Positions 5,692 to 6,836 of a DNA stretch of 6,836 nt are shown piece after piece. The notes beneath the pieces are model-generated. The model was not told the DNA's origin. It did no database searches and saw nothing but the letters and a program-made list of their open reading frames with translations. How positions within the stretch are numbered: the first letter of the stretch is position 1; every line of letters starts with the position of its first letter. Source of the DNA: Gemmatimonadaceae bacterium (GTDB lineage Bacteria > Gemmatimonadota > Gemmatimonadetes > Gemmatimonadales > Gemmatimonadaceae); contig JADGGM010000160.1 in assembly GCA_019689955.1 (NCBI GenBank), forward strand, positions 1 to 6,836, written 5' to 3'. The position numbers were made by a program, and so were the translations under genes.

Positions 5692-6836
5692 ACCAACGAC
5701 TTCTTCGCCCTCGACACCGCGCTCTCCGAGGAGGAGCGCGCGGTACGCGACAGCATCCGCCGCTTCGTCGATGACCGCGTGCTCCCGATCATCGGCGACT
5801 GCTACGTGCAGGGCCGCTTCCCGAAGGAGCTCATCCCCGAGCTGGCGCAGCTCGGTGTCTTCGGCGCCAACCTCCCGGAGGAATACGGGTGCGCGGGGCT
5901 CAACAACGTGGCGTACGGGCTCATCATGCAGGAGCTCGAGCGCGGAGACTCCGGCGTCCGCTCGTTCGCGTCGGTGCAAGGGGCGCTGGTCATGTACCCG
6001 ATCTTCGCGTTCGGGAGCGAGGAGCAGAAGCGCCACTACCTCCCGAAGATGGCGAACGGGGAGATCATCGGCTGCTTCGGGCTCACGGAGCCGGACTACG
6101 GCTCGAACCCGGCGGGGATGATTACGATGGCGCGCGAGCAGCCCGACGGGAGCTGGGTGATCAACGGGGCGAAGATGTGGATCACGAACGGCTCCACGGC
6201 GCACGTGGCGATCATCTGGGCGAAGACGAACGACGACAAGAGCGAGAAGTCGATCCGCGGGTTCGTGGTGCCGACGAACACGCCGGGGTTCACGGCGCGC
6301 GACCAGAAGGGAAAGCTCTCGCTCCGGGCGTCGGATACGAGCGAGCTGGTGCTCCAGGATGTCCGGGTCCCGAAGGAGGCGATCCTGCCGAAGAGCGGGG
6401 GGCTCAAGAGTCCGCTCATGTGTCTCACGCAGGCGCGCTACGGGATCGCCTGGGGGGCGATGGGCGCGGCGATGGCGTGCTACGAGGAGGCGGTGTCGTA
6501 CGCGTGCAACCGGGTCATGTTCGGACGGCCGATCGCGGGGTTCCAGCTCCAGCAGGCGCGGCTCGCGGAGATGCTGACGGAGATCGTGAAGGGGCAACTG
6601 CTGGCGCTGCACCTGGGACGGCTCAAGGATGCGGGGACGTTCACGCCGCAACAGGTGTCCATGGCGAAGCGGAACAACGTGAACGTGGCGACGGAGATCG
6701 CACGAGAGGCGAGACGGTTGCTGGGGGCGAATGGGATCCTGGCCGAGTACTCGGCGATGCGGCACATGGAGAATCTGGAGAGTGTGTATACGTACGAAGG
6801 GACGCACGATATACACACGTTGATACTGGGACAGGC
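5689..6836 (+). CDS. gcdH: Glutaryl-CoA dehydrogenase (3' end beyond window)
   Basis: Encodes 382 complete codons of an FAD-dependent acyl-CoA dehydrogenase and runs off the window with no stop; only the last ten or so residues should be missing. It oxidises and decarboxylates glutaryl-CoA to crotonyl-CoA in lysine, tryptophan and aromatic catabolism, passing electrons to ETF. Diagnostic parts match human GCDH as I recall it: YGCAGLNNVAYGL (66-78), ELERGDSGVRSFASV (82-96), GCFGLTEPDYGSNP (128-141) and WITNG (164-168) in the FAD region, LSLRAS (210-215), ARYGIAWGAMGA (250-261), and TYEGTHDIHTLILG (368-381) with catalytic base Glu370. Glu84, Arg91 and Ser92 align with the human glutarate-binding Glu87, Arg94 and Ser95, and Tyr369 is kept, which supports a decarboxylating enzyme and not a general acyl-CoA dehydrogenase. 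The ATG at 5689 is the natural family start and has no close Shine-Dalgarno sequence. Glycine codons shift from GGC to GGG along the gene, and the last 120 bases are less GC-rich. Confidence 0.93.
   Translation, partial: MTNDFFALDTALSEEERAVRDSIRRFVDDRVLPIIGDCYVQGRFPKELIPELAQLGVFGANLPEEYGCAGLNNVAYGLIMQELERGDSGVRSFASVQGALVMYPIFAFGSEEQKRHYLPKMANGEIIGCFGLTEPDYGSNPAGMITMAREQPDGSWVINGAKMWITNGSTAHVAIIWAKTNDDKSEKSIRGFVVPTNTPGFTARDQKGKLSLRASDTSELVLQDVRVPKEAILPKSGGLKSPLMCLTQARYGIAWGAMGAAMACYEEAVSYACNRVMFGRPIAGFQLQQARLAEMLTEIVKGQLLALHLGRLKDAGTFTPQQVSMAKRNNVNVATEIAREARRLLGANGILAEYSAMRHMENLESVYTYEGTHDIHTLILGQ

Noticed and set aside
5305..6816. 503-codon minus-strand frame opposite the SprT-like gene and gcdH
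   Set aside because: Arg/His/Leu-rich antisense shadow; the plus strand carries strong family motifs in both genes.

Overview
The window is compact, very GC-rich bacterial chromosomal DNA (about 70 % G+C by eye, with a strong G/C bias at third codon positions). It carries six protein genes and no RNA gene, CRISPR array, insertion sequence or phage gene that I can see. The gene types, the GC content and a Bacteroidota-like TAnnTTT promoter element fit a soil-type Gemmatimonadota bacterium. That placement is inferred from style and not proven; another high-GC aerobic heterotroph is possible.

Layout. Positions 1-175 are non-coding apart from a GC-rich hairpin that may end the first gene. Positions 176-2248 (minus strand) encode a full-length CstA-type pyruvate/peptide transporter. 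A 98-bp divergent spacer (2249-2346) holds promoters for both directions. On the plus strand a tight four-gene run follows: a short secreted or lipoprotein-like protein of unknown family (2347-3006), an NAD-type isocitrate dehydrogenase (3021-4037), a calcineurin-like metallophosphoesterase (4034-4855) and a SprT-like zinc metallopeptidase with an unassigned N-terminal domain (4852-5616). The last two junctions are 4-base stop/start overlaps (GTGA and ATGA), so these genes are probably one translationally coupled operon. A 72-bp gap with two dyads and a promoter separates it from glutaryl-CoA dehydrogenase (5689 to the window end, 3' truncated).

How the genes fit together. Three proteins belong to central carbon catabolism: pyruvate/peptide uptake (CstA), the oxidative TCA step to 2-oxoglutarate, and glutaryl-CoA oxidation from lysine, tryptophan or aromatic breakdown, which yields crotonyl-CoA. 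They lie in at least three transcription units, so this is a neighbourhood and not a dedicated pathway. The phosphoesterase and SprT-like peptidase have no clear biochemical link to the dehydrogenase whose operon they share.

The most interesting signals are regulatory. The cstA and gcdH start codons both sit at the transcription start predicted from a -35/-10 pair, suggesting leaderless mRNAs. An 8-bp-arm dyad exactly fills the gcdH promoter spacer, and a near-perfect 30-bp inverted repeat lies inside the phosphoesterase gene. I found no convincing evidence of an undescribed defence, mobile or biosynthetic system.
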